From contig CP054595.1 in assembly GCA_013347225.1 (NCBI GenBank), positions 3,468,415 through 3,532,414 of the forward strand: a DNA stretch of 64,000 nucleotides, written 5' to 3'. The DNA is from Candidatus Accumulibacter similis. GTDB lineage: Bacteria; Pseudomonadota; Gammaproteobacteria; Burkholderiales; Rhodocyclaceae. A program made the position numbers and the translations under genes. The notes under the pieces were generated by a model. That model worked only from the letters and a program-made list of their open reading frames with translations, was not told the DNA's origin and searched no databases. Shown here piece by piece: positions 18,432 to 28,382 of the stretch (the stretch's first letter is position 1; each line of letters starts with the position of its first letter).

Positions 18432-18459
18432 TCAGCGAAAAGGAACGGGGCATCGCTCA

Positions 18460-19371
18460 TCACTCGTCTATCTGCTTGTGCAAACACGCGATAAATCGAT
18501 CCAGTGATATGGCAGCAGGGGCGCCGGTGCCGCTTTCCGGTCGTAATAGGTAGGTCGTGTGAGTGACGTTTGGAGTCGCAAGGGGACGAATTGCGATGTC
18601 AGGGCGATTTGAAACCCTGATCTGTGCAGCATTCGCAAATCCAACGCCATAGCCGGCCGCGACCAATGTCAGCATCATTTCCATTGAGGCAACGTACTCG
18701 ACATCGAGCTTGACCGCTGCATCTTGCACCATTTGCCCCACCTCGCAACCGCACTTTCCGAATACCCGGGGATCAGCCACTACGAGCGGATAATGTATCA
18801 AGTCCTCCAAAGGTATTTGCTTGTTAGCGAGCAGCGGATGCCGTGCCGCTACGACTACGACTACCGAGTCGACCCAGATCGGTTCGGCGATGATGCCATC
18901 CCCGACCTCGGCGGTATACGCAAACCCCAAATTGAAGCTCCCTGAACGGAGTCCGCGCAATTGCTCGGTCAGCGAGGCCTCGGTTAGACGTATCTCAACT
19001 GCCGGATATTCCTCGCGGCAGCGTGCGAGAAAGGTTGAGAGGCGGGGATCAATGCATCCACTGGGGACGGCAATGCGAAGAATGCCCAGGTAGCCTGACG
19101 AAACGGCCTTTACGTTCTCACGGGCAAGTTCCAGCGTCGAAAACACCCGACGCACATCCTGGAGGAAGACCTCGCCAGCCTGTGTCAGCCGTGTACCGCG
19201 CCGATCACGATCAAATAGCAGCACGCCAAGCTCATCTTCGAGTTCCTTGATGGCGCGGGACAGTGGGGACTGCTCGATATGCAATCGTTCAGCGGCACGA
19301 GTGAAGTGCAACTCCTCCGCGAGGACAACGAAGCAGCGAAGATGGCGCAATTCCAAGCCTTGCCCTCCCAT
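18460..19371 (-). CDS. LysR-family transcriptional regulator
   Basis: 303 residues with both LysR parts. The winged helix-turn-helix is in residues 5-64 (LELRHLRCFVVLAEELHFTR, then AAERLHIEQSPLSRAIKELE), and the two-lobed effector domain covers about 93-300 (LRIAVPSGCI, LGFAYTAEV, VVAARHPLLA, LVAAGYGVGFANAAQI). Length is normal. The regulated target is unknown. The nearest non-regulatory genes are the BREX genes on the other strand, transcribed away from it. The 319-base gap between 19371 and the BREX regulator contains a CGCCCG-ATTTTG-CGGGCG hairpin (19407-19424) and the BREX promoter region. Confidence 0.92.
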   Translation of the reverse strand: MGGQGLELRHLRCFVVLAEELHFTRAAERLHIEQSPLSRAIKELEDELGVLLFDRDRRGTRLTQAGEVFLQDVRRVFSTLELARENVKAVSSGYLGILRIAVPSGCIDPRLSTFLARCREEYPAVEIRLTEASLTEQLRGLRSGSFNLGFAYTAEVGDGIIAEPIWVDSVVVVVAARHPLLANKQIPLEDLIHYPLVVADPRVFGKCGCEVGQMVQDAAVKLDVEYVASMEMMLTLVAAGYGVGFANAAQIRVSNRPDIAIRPLATPNVTHTTYLLRPESGTGAPAAISLDRFIACLHKQIDE

Positions 19372-19634
19372 GAGACGCCATTTCCTGGCAATAGCATCGT
19401 TTCTTACGCCCGATTTTGCGGGCGAAAGACTGGACTCATGTCCGCCACGACAACAGGGGCGCCCCCAATAACTTCCAGCGAGCGCGCCGGCATTGAGCAC
19501 GTCACGCGCTTCTCAGCAACTGCCCCGGTTGTGAAAGTCCGCGTAGCCCCTCTCGTCGCCGCGCCATGGTGGTTATCACGAGGCGACGTGTTTTATATCA
19601 AAAACGCATCATAGACAGATTTTAGGGCGGACCA

Positions 19635-19659
19635 TATACTTTCCGCAATAACCCGTATA
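19635..19659. promoter_or_regulatory. Possible operator dyad upstream of brxR
   Basis: TATAC at 19635-19639 and GTATA at 19655-19659 form an inverted pair with a 20-base centre-to-centre distance (two helical turns), about 35 bases before the brxR start. BrxR-type WYL regulators bind inverted repeats upstream of their own gene. The half sites here are only five bases, so this is weak. Confidence 0.25.
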
Positions 19660-19690
19660 AGCATTCGCTAACCCGAACGAGCCAGCCAGG

Positions 19691-20605
19691 ATGTCGAACG
19701 AACAGCTTGCAGATCTAACCCAGCCACAACGCGATCGGCTCGCGTTCGTGGAGTTGCGCGTGCGCTTCATCGGGGAGATACGTCGCCACGACTTGGTTAC
19801 GCGGTTTGGCATCCAGTCCGCCGCTGCATCCAGGGATCTGGCGCTGTACAAGGACTTGGCGCCCGGCAACATTGACTACGACCCCAAGGGCAAGTCCTAC
19901 GTCCTCGGGCCGGATTTCCGGCCCGTCTTCGACTTCCCACCGGAGCGGGTTCTGTCGTGGCTGACCCAAGGCTTTGGCGATGGTGAGCCGATGCGGCTCA
20001 AGGCGTGGGTGGCCAGCGAGAGCCCGTCACGGCTCACGCACCCGGATCTGGATGTGCTGGCGAGCGTGACCCGGGCGATCCACCAGGAGTGTCCGCTCGG
20101 CATCGAGTACCACTCCATCTCCAGTGGCCGCACCGAGCGGGAGATCGTCCCGTTCGCGCTGATCGACAACGGTCTGCGCTGGCACGTCCGCGCCTTCGAC
20201 CGGAAGTCGCAGGAGTTCCGGGATTTCGTCATCACCCGGATCAAGCGCCCGGTGGTGCACAAGGGGCAGCCAGTGGCACCCCACGAGATGAGCGATCAAG
20301 ACATTCAGTGGACCCGGATCGTCGAGCTGGAGCTGGTGCCGCACCCAGACCAGCCCCGGCCGGAGATCACCGAGATGGACTACAGCATGCAGGGTGGCGT
20401 GCTTCGGATGAAACTGCGGGCAGCTGCCGCCGGTTACATCCTTCGCCAATGGAGTGTGGACTGCACGCCCGACCACAGCTTGCGCGGGCACGAGTACCGG
20501 TTGTGGCTGAAGGACCCCCTTGCCATCTACGGTGTGCGCAATGCCGTGCTGGCGCCGGGTTACCGCTCCCCCGATCAACAGCGGCTTGAAGCCGAGTCGG
20601 ACTGA
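19691..20605 (+). CDS. brxR: BREX-associated WYL-domain transcriptional regulator
   Basis: 304 residues. An N-terminal winged helix (about 10-60, containing FGIQSAAASRDLALYKDL) is followed by a WYL domain (about 125-205: LGIEYHSISSGRTEREIVPF, then ALIDNGLRWHVRAFDRKS) and a C-terminal WCX-like region. This is the layout of BrxR/CapW-type repressors, which sit upstream of BREX and other defence operons and control them, possibly through a nucleic-acid or nucleotide ligand bound by the WYL domain. It precedes brxF by about ten bases on the same strand, so it is likely the first gene of the operon. Confidence 0.9.
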   Translation: MSNEQLADLTQPQRDRLAFVELRVRFIGEIRRHDLVTRFGIQSAAASRDLALYKDLAPGNIDYDPKGKSYVLGPDFRPVFDFPPERVLSWLTQGFGDGEPMRLKAWVASESPSRLTHPDLDVLASVTRAIHQECPLGIEYHSISSGRTEREIVPFALIDNGLRWHVRAFDRKSQEFRDFVITRIKRPVVHKGQPVAPHEMSDQDIQWTRIVELELVPHPDQPRPEITEMDYSMQGGVLRMKLRAAAAGYILRQWSVDCTPDHSLRGHEYRLWLKDPLAIYGVRNAVLAPGYRSPDQQRLEAESD

Positions 20606-20615
20606 GGGGATGCGC

Positions 20616-21071
20616 ATGCTCGCAAAACTCGAACGACTCATCGGCGAAATCGGCGACCTCAACAGCAAGTTGATCCTGCTGGTCGGTCCCAGCCGCAGTG
20701 GCAAAACCCAACTGCTCCGCCAGCTCGGCGCCAAGCTCAACATCGATCCGCTCAACGTGGGCCTGGAGCTCGGGCGCCGGTTGGCCGCCACGCCAAACAA
20801 TAAGCGTGGCTTCTCCGCCGGTGAACTGCTGCGGGAAATCGCGGACAAGGAACGAACCGAGGACCCGCTGCTGCTCGACAACCTCGAGTTGCTGTTCGAG
20901 CCGGGCCTGCAGATCAACCCGCTTGACCTCGTCAGGCGGCTGGCTCACTCCAAGCGCGTCGTGGCCGTCTGGCCTGGTGAGCTGCGCGGTGATCGCTTGG
21001 TGTACGCCGAGATGAGCCATCCAGAACATCGTGACTACAGCCGGGACGGCGTGGTCGTACTCGAAATTTGA
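20616..21071 (+). CDS. brxF: BREX type 3 P-loop protein BrxF
   Basis: 151-residue small ATPase-like protein. A Walker A motif is visible early (LLVGPSRSGKTQLLRQLG), and VVAVWPGEL and LLLDNLELLFEP would supply the Walker B region. A short P-loop protein directly before brxC is the hallmark of type 3 BREX. Its exact role in phage restriction or methylation is unknown. ATG 20616 was chosen because GAGGGG lies six bases upstream; ATG 20610 would have no room for a ribosome-binding site. Confidence 0.85.
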   Translation: MLAKLERLIGEIGDLNSKLILLVGPSRSGKTQLLRQLGAKLNIDPLNVGLELGRRLAATPNNKRGFSAGELLREIADKERTEDPLLLDNLELLFEPGLQINPLDLVRRLAHSKRVVAVWPGELRGDRLVYAEMSHPEHRDYSRDGVVVLEI

Positions 21072-21108
21072 CCGAATTTACGGAAACTGCGGGGGAAGGT
21101 AGAACCAT

Positions 21109-24100
21109 ATGGCCAAGAACATGAAATACGGAGATCTGATCCAGTTCGAGCAGATCGAGTCAGTCATTCAGCTGCTCGATGCCGGGCGCCCGGACGAGGC
21201 CAAGAAGCTCGTCGCGACCTATGTCATCTCGGACGACATGGCTGAGCGGATCTCCAAGCTCATGGTTCCCCAGCTCAGTTTCGACGACTCGGTCGATCAC
21301 AAGGGTGTGCTGATCGTCGGCAATTACGGCACCGGTAAATCGCACTTGATGTCGGTGCTGTCGTTGGTGGCTGAAGACGCCGCTTACGCGCCGATGATCC
21401 GCCACCCGAAAGTGGCCGAGGCGGTTGCCCCGATCGCTGGCCGCTTCAAGGTGCTGCGCATTGAGGTGGGCGGGCTGCAGATGCCGCTGCGCCAGATCAT
21501 CACCCTGCAGCTTGAGCGATTCCTCGAAAAGATCGGCGTCGACTACACGTTCCCGACCGCCGACAAGGAACTCAACAACAAGGACTCCTTCGAGGAGATG
21601 ATGGCTGCGTTCGGCGAGAAATTTTCGGACCAGGGTGTGCTGCTTGTTGTCGACGAGTTCCTGGAGTACCTGCAGTCCCGTCGCGACCACGAGCTGGTGC
21701 AGGATCTGGCCATCCTGCGTCAGATCGGCGAGGTCACCAAGCACCTGAAGTTCCGCTTCGTGGCCGGTGTGCAGGAGGCTATCTTCGACAGCGTGCGCTT
21801 CCAGCACGTGGCCGACAGCATGCGGCGGGTCAACGAGCGCTTCACCCAGATCCTGATCGACCGCCAGGACGTCAGCTTCGTCGTCTCCGCGCGCCTGCTC
21901 AAGAAGACTGCCGACCAGCAGAACAAGATCCGCGAGTACCTCACGCCGTTCGCCAAGTTCTACGGCTCCATGAACGAGCGTATGGACGAGTACGTCCGGC
22001 TGTTCCCGGTTCACCCGGACTACCTGAAGACCTTCGAGCAGATCCACTTCACCGAAAAGCGCGGCGCGCTCAAGACCATCGAAGCCGCCATGCTGGCCAT
22101 CCTCGACCAGGACGTGCCTGCCGACAAGCCGCTGTTCATCAGCTACGAGAGTTTCTGGAACACCATCAAGACCAACTCGGTCTTGCGCGCCGACCCCAAC
22201 ATCAAGGAAGTGATGCGCGTCTCCGAAGTACTGGAGTCGCGGGTCCAGCAAGCCTTCACGCGCCCGGCCTACAAGGCAATGGCGCTGCGCGTCATCAACG
22301 CGCTGGCCGTCCACCGTCTGACCACGGGCGGCGACATCCATGTGCCCATTGGCCCCACGGCTGCCGAGCTGCGCGACGCCATGTGTCTGTTCCAGCCGGG
22401 CGTGGAGGACATGCCGGGCGATCCGGCCGAGAACCTGCTGTCGATGGTCCAGACCGTCATGCGGGAAGTGCTGAAGACCGTCAACGGCCAGTTCATCTCC
22501 AAGGCGCCGGACACCGAGCAGTACTACCTCGACCTCAAGAAGGACATCGACTACGACGCGCAGATCGAAAAGCGCGCCGAAGCCCTATCCGACGACGCAC
22601 TGGACCGTGCCTACTACAGCGCCGTCAAGGCGCTGATGGAGTGCAGCGACGACCTGCGTTATCCCGGCTTCCAGATCTGGCAGTACCAGCTCGAATGGCA
22701 GGAGCGCCGTGTCGAACGCATGGGCTACCTGTTCTTCGGGGCGCCGAATGATCGGCCCACGGCGCAGCCCGAGCGCGACTTCTACGTCTACTTCATCCAG
22801 CCCTTCGACAAACCGAAGTTCGCCGACAACAACCTGTCGGACGAGGTGTTCTTCCGCCTCACCGGGCTGGACGACGATCTCAAGCGGCACCTGTCGTCCT
22901 ACGCGGCGGCGCTCGATCTGGCATCCACCGCCAGTGGCGGCGCCAAGGCCATCTACCTCTCCAAGGCGCAAGACTTCCTGCGCGCCATGAGCAAGTGGCT
23001 GCAGGAAAAGCAGATGACCGCCTTCGAGGTCACCTACCAGGGCAAGAAGAAGAACCTGCAGGAGTGGGCCAAAGGCGTGTCGCTGCGTGACCGGGCGCGG
23101 CTTGGCGCGGACGAGCGCATCAACTTCCGCGACGTGGTGAACGTCATTTCGGGACTGGTACTGGGCCAGCGCTTCGTCGATCTCTCGCCGGAATACCCCA
23201 CCTTCTCGGTGCTGGTCACCGAGGCCAACCGCAAGCAACTGATCGGCAACGCGCTGCGCGCACTGGCCGGCGGTACTCGCACCAAGGATGCGCTCGCCGT
23301 GCTCGATGCGCTGGAGTTGCTCGATGGCGACCGCGTCGATCCGGCCAACTCACGCTACGCGCAGGAAGTGCTGAACCGGCTCAAGGCCAAGGGCCACGGC
23401 CAGGTGCTCAACCGCAGCGAACTGCTGTCGGGCACCTCGGACGTCGAGTATTTCGCGCCCATCAAGTACCGGCTGGAGCCCGATCTGCTGGTCACCGTGC
23501 TGGGTGGGTTGGTCTATTCCGGCGACATCGTGCTGTCGATCACCGGCGACAAGATCGACTCTGGCAAGCTGGCGCAACTGGCTGAACGCTCCATTGACGA
23601 GCTCAAGCAGTTCAAGCACGTTGAAGCGCCCAAGGAGATCAACCTCGCGGTACTGCGTGCCTTGTTCGAGTTGTTCGACCTGCCGTCCGGCCTGGCCCAG
23701 AAGGCCAGCCAGGGCGACACCGAACCGGTCATCAAACTGCAGGAGAAAGTCAGTGGGCTGGTGCCGCGTGTGCTCAAAGCTGGCTCCGACCTGCAGCAAG
23801 GTAAGCTCGGCTTCTGGGGCCAGAACCTGCTGCGCGAAGAAGAAGCCAAAGACTGGCACGCACGGCTCGATTCGCTGAAGAAGTTCACCGAGTCGCTGGC
23901 GCCGTACAACACCGTCGGGAAGCTCAAGAACCTGCGCGTCACGCAGGAAGACCTCGACAGCCAGAAGAAGAATCTGGAGATCCTGGCCGCCGTCGAGCGT
24001 CTGCTCGAACTGGTGGTGGAACTGGGCAGCACAGCGTCCTACCTCTCGCAGGCCGAAATGGTGCTGCCCGCTGATCACCCGTGGGTGAAACAAGCCGAGG

Positions 24101-24849
24101 CCGCCCGCAAGGCGCTACAGGAAAAGCTCAGCCAGGACCGCACCGCCGAGCACGCCGCAGAATACCGGCAGACGCTCAACCAGCTCAAAAAGGACTACAT
24201 CACCGCCTACATCGCCAGCCACAGCAAGGCGCGGCTCGGCGTGGCCGAGGACAAGACCCGAAACGCGCTGCGCAAGGACGATCGCCTGCTGGCGTTGCGC
24301 GTGCTGGCCGGTGTGTCGCTAATGCCCACCAGCCAGCTCACTGCCTTCGAGGAGTCGCTCAACGGCCTGAAGAGCTGTTCCTCGCTGGATGAGCCAACCC
24401 TGGTCACGGCGGCCGTTTGCCCCCACTGCCAGTTCCGCCCCTCTGCCGAGCAGCTGGAGCTGATCCCGGCGGCCAACCGCCTGCACAAGCTGGACGACGA
24501 TCTGGACCAGTTGGTGACCAACTGGCAGCAAACGCTGCTGGAGAACCTGGAAGACCCGTTCACGCAGGACAGCCTGGGTCTGCTGCCGCCTGCGTCCAAA
24601 AAGCTGATCGACGCCTTCCTGACCTCACGCAAGCTGTCAGACCCGATGACCGCCGAGTTCGCCAATGCCGTTCAGGAAGCATTGTCGGGGCTGGAGAAGA
24701 TCGCGGTCAGGGGCGACGAGATCAAGCAGGCGCTACTTCAAGGCGGCTCGCCGGCCATGCCAGACGATCTGCGCAAGCGCTTCGACGCCTTTCTGAACGA
24801 ACGTTGCAAGGGCAAGGACTCAACCAAGCTGCGCTTCGTGATCGAGTGA
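21109..24849 (+). CDS. brxC: BREX ATPase BrxC
   Basis: 1246-residue AAA-type ATPase. Walker A GNYGTGKS is at residues 71-78 and Walker B LLVVDEFLEY has Asp182 and Glu183. Long helical regions follow, and a late CPHC (about residue 1105) may bind zinc. BrxC is the large conserved ATPase of BREX systems, which block phage DNA replication and methylate host DNA at non-palindromic sites. GGGGGAAGG precedes the start. It follows brxF by 37 bases. The GC content is high, like brxHII and pglZ, unlike the three genes that come next. Both ATPase motifs and full length are intact. Confidence 0.92.
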   Translation: MAKNMKYGDLIQFEQIESVIQLLDAGRPDEAKKLVATYVISDDMAERISKLMVPQLSFDDSVDHKGVLIVGNYGTGKSHLMSVLSLVAEDAAYAPMIRHPKVAEAVAPIAGRFKVLRIEVGGLQMPLRQIITLQLERFLEKIGVDYTFPTADKELNNKDSFEEMMAAFGEKFSDQGVLLVVDEFLEYLQSRRDHELVQDLAILRQIGEVTKHLKFRFVAGVQEAIFDSVRFQHVADSMRRVNERFTQILIDRQDVSFVVSARLLKKTADQQNKIREYLTPFAKFYGSMNERMDEYVRLFPVHPDYLKTFEQIHFTEKRGALKTIEAAMLAILDQDVPADKPLFISYESFWNTIKTNSVLRADPNIKEVMRVSEVLESRVQQAFTRPAYKAMALRVINALAVHRLTTGGDIHVPIGPTAAELRDAMCLFQPGVEDMPGDPAENLLSMVQTVMREVLKTVNGQFISKAPDTEQYYLDLKKDIDYDAQIEKRAEALSDDALDRAYYSAVKALMECSDDLRYPGFQIWQYQLEWQERRVERMGYLFFGAPNDRPTAQPERDFYVYFIQPFDKPKFADNNLSDEVFFRLTGLDDDLKRHLSSYAAALDLASTASGGAKAIYLSKAQDFLRAMSKWLQEKQMTAFEVTYQGKKKNLQEWAKGVSLRDRARLGADERINFRDVVNVISGLVLGQRFVDLSPEYPTFSVLVTEANRKQLIGNALRALAGGTRTKDALAVLDALELLDGDRVDPANSRYAQEVLNRLKAKGHGQVLNRSELLSGTSDVEYFAPIKYRLEPDLLVTVLGGLVYSGDIVLSITGDKIDSGKLAQLAERSIDELKQFKHVEAPKEINLAVLRALFELFDLPSGLAQKASQGDTEPVIKLQEKVSGLVPRVLKAGSDLQQGKLGFWGQNLLREEEAKDWHARLDSLKKFTESLAPYNTVGKLKNLRVTQEDLDSQKKNLEILAAVERLLELVVELGSTASYLSQAEMVLPADHPWVKQAEAARKALQEKLSQDRTAEHAAEYRQTLNQLKKDYITAYIASHSKARLGVAEDKTRNALRKDDRLLALRVLAGVSLMPTSQLTAFEESLNGLKSCSSLDEPTLVTAAVCPHCQFRPSAEQLELIPAANRLHKLDDDLDQLVTNWQQTLLENLEDPFTQDSLGLLPPASKKLIDAFLTSRKLSDPMTAEFANAVQEALSGLEKIAVRGDEIKQALLQGGSPAMPDDLRKRFDAFLNERCKGKDSTKLRFVIE

Positions 24850-24885
24850 TGCCATGACTCTGCAAACGAACAGGGAGCTACTGCC

Positions 24886-26256
24886 ATGAGCAACACGCTA
24901 AAAGTCAGGGACGACCACGCCCCTGTCTGCTTCGAAGCAAGCGCCGAGGATGTCGACAAGTTCAAGCTTTGCGAAGGCGCAGAAGCCTCCTGGCTAACCC
25001 AGAGCCAAACTTTCGGCATCAAGGAGTTGCGTAGCCGTGTTGAACCTTGGCTGACCGCCTTATTCCAGTCGGAGCATCTTTCGCTGCTTGCTGGCTCAGG
25101 ATTGACCCATGCCGTACACCATCTGGCGACAGGCAAGCCAGCGGCTGGAATGGGCGAAGCAACCCTGACTAGCTACAAGGATGAAATCGAGAAAGCAGCG
25201 AAAGAAGCCGCCCAAAAATCAGGGCGAGAAGCAGGTAATCTGGAAGACCAGCTTCGCGTCGCCACCGAATTGCTGCGAGGGCTAGAGATACTGGGCAATT
25301 CAGCAGAAGCTGAAACGCTGCTGACTGAGCTGACCAGCACGCTGGAAGCATTCTCCAAGTCCATCCTCGAAAGCGAAGCTGGTATTGCCAGGGCAGGTGA
25401 AGACAAGCGTGAACAAGCGCTCAATGTGCTTGTCACCTTCCTGATGAGCTTCGCCAGCCGCACCGGCGTGCGCGACCGGCTGAACATCTTCACCACCAAC
25501 TACGACCGACTGATCGAAGCTGGGGCCGAACTGGCCGGGCTGCATCTGCTGGACCGCTTCCTCGGCAACCTCATGCCGATCTTTCGCTCGTCGCGGCTGG
25601 ATCTGGACATGCACTACAACCCGCCCGGCATTCGCGGCGAACCGCGCTACCTGGAGGGAGTAGCCCGCTTTACCAAGCTGCACGGCTCGGTGGATTGGGT
25701 GCAGGCCGATAGGGACATCCGCCGCATCGGGCTGCCCTTCGGCGCCGGTGATGTCGCGCCTTATCTGCAAGCGCCTGGCCTCAACGGCGCCAGTGCTCAC
25801 AAGTTGATGATCTACCCCAATGCCGCCAAGGATCGGGAGACTTCGGATCACCCCTATGTGGAACTGTTCCGAGACCTCGCCGCCGCCGTGTGCCGCCCTA
25901 ACAGCACGCTGATTACCTATGGCTACAGCTTTGGCGACGAGCACATTAACCGCGTCATCCGCGACATGCTCACGGTTCCGTCCACCCATCTGGTGGTGAT
26001 TGCCTATGACGATCCGCTCGGCCGCATCATGCAAAGCTACCAGGAGCTGGGGCGCCCTTCGCAGATCAGCCTGCTGATCGGCCCCGCGCTGGCAGATTTA
26101 CAAACCCTGACCGAAAGCTTCCTGCCCAAGGCCGCTATCGACAAAACCACCTTCCGCATGAGCGAACTGCTCAAGCAGCGTTTCGGCACCGAAGCCCATC
26201 CAGGCCCGGCAGCAGCGAAACCTGGTAGTGATTTTGACGGGGCAGACCTGGTATGA
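24886..26256 (+). CDS. SIR2-family defence protein, inserted in the BREX locus
   Basis: 456 residues. SIR2 NAD-binding features: LLAGSGLTHA (Gly70-Gly72), IFTTNYDRLIE with Asn205, KLHGSVDW with His266, and LITYGYSFGDEHINRVI (Gly346). A helical insertion of about 110 residues separates the first two motifs. SIR2 proteins next to HerA ATPases form NAD+-depleting anti-phage complexes, so this is probably the NADase effector of the pair. The stop codon overlaps the HerA start (ATGA). It begins 37 bases after brxC. SIR2 is not a BREX core component, so this is extra cargo within the operon. Alternatively it could act as a deacetylase, which is less likely. Confidence 0.88.
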   Translation: MSNTLKVRDDHAPVCFEASAEDVDKFKLCEGAEASWLTQSQTFGIKELRSRVEPWLTALFQSEHLSLLAGSGLTHAVHHLATGKPAAGMGEATLTSYKDEIEKAAKEAAQKSGREAGNLEDQLRVATELLRGLEILGNSAEAETLLTELTSTLEAFSKSILESEAGIARAGEDKREQALNVLVTFLMSFASRTGVRDRLNIFTTNYDRLIEAGAELAGLHLLDRFLGNLMPIFRSSRLDLDMHYNPPGIRGEPRYLEGVARFTKLHGSVDWVQADRDIRRIGLPFGAGDVAPYLQAPGLNGASAHKLMIYPNAAKDRETSDHPYVELFRDLAAAVCRPNSTLITYGYSFGDEHINRVIRDMLTVPSTHLVVIAYDDPLGRIMQSYQELGRPSQISLLIGPALADLQTLTESFLPKAAIDKTTFRMSELLKQRFGTEAHPGPAAAKPGSDFDGADLV

Positions 26257-28382
26257 GCTTCTCGCCCCTGGCCTACGCCGACTCACTGCGCATCGGCAGC
26301 ATTGACTTTGTCTCTCCTGACGAAATCAAGGTGCTGCTGGATATTGAGGCGCCCGACAACCTCGCCATGAATACCGGCACACCACGGCCGTTCCCGCGTA
26401 TCAACGGTTATGTCCTCGTGCCTAGTGATGCAGGCTATCTGGTCGCACAGGTGGAGTGGATCACCATCGAGCGATCTCAGTACCCCAAGCGCAAGGGCAT
26501 GCAGGATTTCGGCCTGGTCGATTTGCCCTATCCGCTGCGCAAGATGAGCCTCAACCCGCTGGGCGGCCTGGCGTTCGAGGGTCAGAGTGCTGGAAAGGAG
26601 CGCTACTCCTTCCGGCGTGGTGTGGAAACCTACCCAACAGTGGGTGACCCCGTTCTGTTGCCGACCCAATCACAACTACGCGCCATCGTTGAATCGGGCG
26701 AAAACCGCAGAGTGAAAATCGGCATCAGTCCGCTGGCCGCCAATGCGGAAGTCAAAATCGACCCTGATCGCCTGTTCGGTCGTCATCTGGCCGTGCTGGG
26801 CAACACCGGTAGTGGCAAATCCTGTTCGGTCGCCGGTTTGATCCGCTGGTCGATGGAAGCAGCCCGAAAAGAACGTGGCGGAGCAGACCCCAATGCCCGC
26901 TTCATTGTGCTCGACCCCAACGGCGAATACGCCAAGGCATTTGATGGTTTGGGGAAAGTGCGAGTGTTCGCGGTCGAGCCGAAACCAGAAAGCGGCATCA
27001 AGCAGCTTCAGGTGCCACTCTGGTTCTGGAACAGTGCCGAGTGGAGTGCATTTACTCAGGCCAGCGCCAAGGCGCAACGGCCGACATTGATTCAGGCACT
27101 GCGCGCCGTGCGCGACGGTGCAGTGGAAGCCGCCGGTACGCCAAGCCACGACATGCGCCGTTTCTTGCGCACGCTGGTCAGCGTGATTCAGATCGAGCGC
27201 GCTGCCGGACGACCCTGGGCTAATTTTCCGCATCCAAAAAACTTCTTCGAAAAAACCAGGAAGTGGCAGGAAGGGTTGGGTAACGATGTCTCATTCACTG
27301 CGGATGAGAATGCGGCGCTAGGCGCAGTACGAGACAAGATTGCCGCGTTTGCCGACGCGCGCTCAGGCCAGTATCCAAACTACGACTTCACTGCACCAGA
27401 GATTGACGAATTTTTAGGCATGGCTAAAGCCGCCCACGCCGCCTTTGGCGGCAGTGACACCGACGTCTTGCCCATCGATGCGGACGTACCCCGCGCCTTT
27501 ACCGGCGACCAGCTGCTGCGCAGTGTTGAAGCCAATGCAGAACTGCTAGGCGTCTCGGAATACGTCGAAACAATGCTCATGCGCATTCGAACGATTCTGT
27601 CCGATAGCCGCATGAAAACCATCACCGGTAATACCGATGGTGTGACGCTGCATCACTGGCTAGCCAACACCATCGGCGATGACCAAGCGTCCAACGGCAC
27701 GGTAACCGTCATCGACCTATCGTTGGTGCCCGCTGAAGTGGTGCATATCGTCACCGCCGTTATTGCCCGTATGACGCTGGAAGCCATGCAGCGCTACCGC
27801 AAGCTCAACCACGGTAAAACGCTGCCTACCGTTCTGGTGATGGAAGAAGCACACACATTTATCAAACGCTACCAGGACGATGCTGAGAACCAGAATTCAG
27901 CCGCCATTTGTTGTCAGGTATTCGAGAAAATCGCCCGCGAAGGGCGCAAGTTCGGACTGGGTTTGGTGCTGTCATCCCAGCGCCCCAGCGAGTTGTCGCC
28001 CACGGTACTTTCGCAATGCAACAGCTACCTGCTGCACCGCATCAGCAATGACCGTGACCAGGAATTGGTGCACAAGCTGGTTCCTGACAACCTGCGTGGT
28101 CTGCTGCGCGATCTTCCCTCGCTACCCTCACGCCACGCCATCCTACTGGGCTGGGCCTCTGAGTTACCAGTGCTGGTGCAGATGAATGCCTTGCCTGAAG
28201 GCCAACGGCCAAAATCCGACGACCCGGACTTTTGGGCGGTATGGTCGGGTAAGAAGGAGAACGAAATAGGCGAGATAGAAGCTGTCGAGCGCACCGTGGA
28301 TTGGAAGGCGATTGCAGAAGACTGGCAACAATTGGCACCTGTTCCAGACGATGATGCTGCGGACGAAGGCGGAGCCTCCTAG
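26253..28382 (+). CDS. HerA-type (DUF87) ATPase paired with SIR2
   Basis: 709 residues. An N-terminal barrel-like HAS domain (about 1-150) is followed by the FtsK/HerA ATPase core: Walker A GNTGSGKS at 183-190, Walker B TVLVMEEAHTF near 527, and the sensor SSQRPSEL. HerA proteins form hexamers that translocate DNA and partner with nucleases or SIR2 effectors. The start overlaps the SIR2 stop by four bases, and the next gene starts one base after this stop. Expected to assemble with the SIR2 protein, and possibly with the following protein, into one complex. Confidence 0.88.
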   Translation: MSFSPLAYADSLRIGSIDFVSPDEIKVLLDIEAPDNLAMNTGTPRPFPRINGYVLVPSDAGYLVAQVEWITIERSQYPKRKGMQDFGLVDLPYPLRKMSLNPLGGLAFEGQSAGKERYSFRRGVETYPTVGDPVLLPTQSQLRAIVESGENRRVKIGISPLAANAEVKIDPDRLFGRHLAVLGNTGSGKSCSVAGLIRWSMEAARKERGGADPNARFIVLDPNGEYAKAFDGLGKVRVFAVEPKPESGIKQLQVPLWFWNSAEWSAFTQASAKAQRPTLIQALRAVRDGAVEAAGTPSHDMRRFLRTLVSVIQIERAAGRPWANFPHPKNFFEKTRKWQEGLGNDVSFTADENAALGAVRDKIAAFADARSGQYPNYDFTAPEIDEFLGMAKAAHAAFGGSDTDVLPIDADVPRAFTGDQLLRSVEANAELLGVSEYVETMLMRIRTILSDSRMKTITGNTDGVTLHHWLANTIGDDQASNGTVTVIDLSLVPAEVVHIVTAVIARMTLEAMQRYRKLNHGKTLPTVLVMEEAHTFIKRYQDDAENQNSAAICCQVFEKIAREGRKFGLGLVLSSQRPSELSPTVLSQCNSYLLHRISNDRDQELVHKLVPDNLRGLLRDLPSLPSRHAILLGWASELPVLVQMNALPEGQRPKSDDPDFWAVWSGKKENEIGEIEAVERTVDWKAIAEDWQQLAPVPDDDAADEGGAS

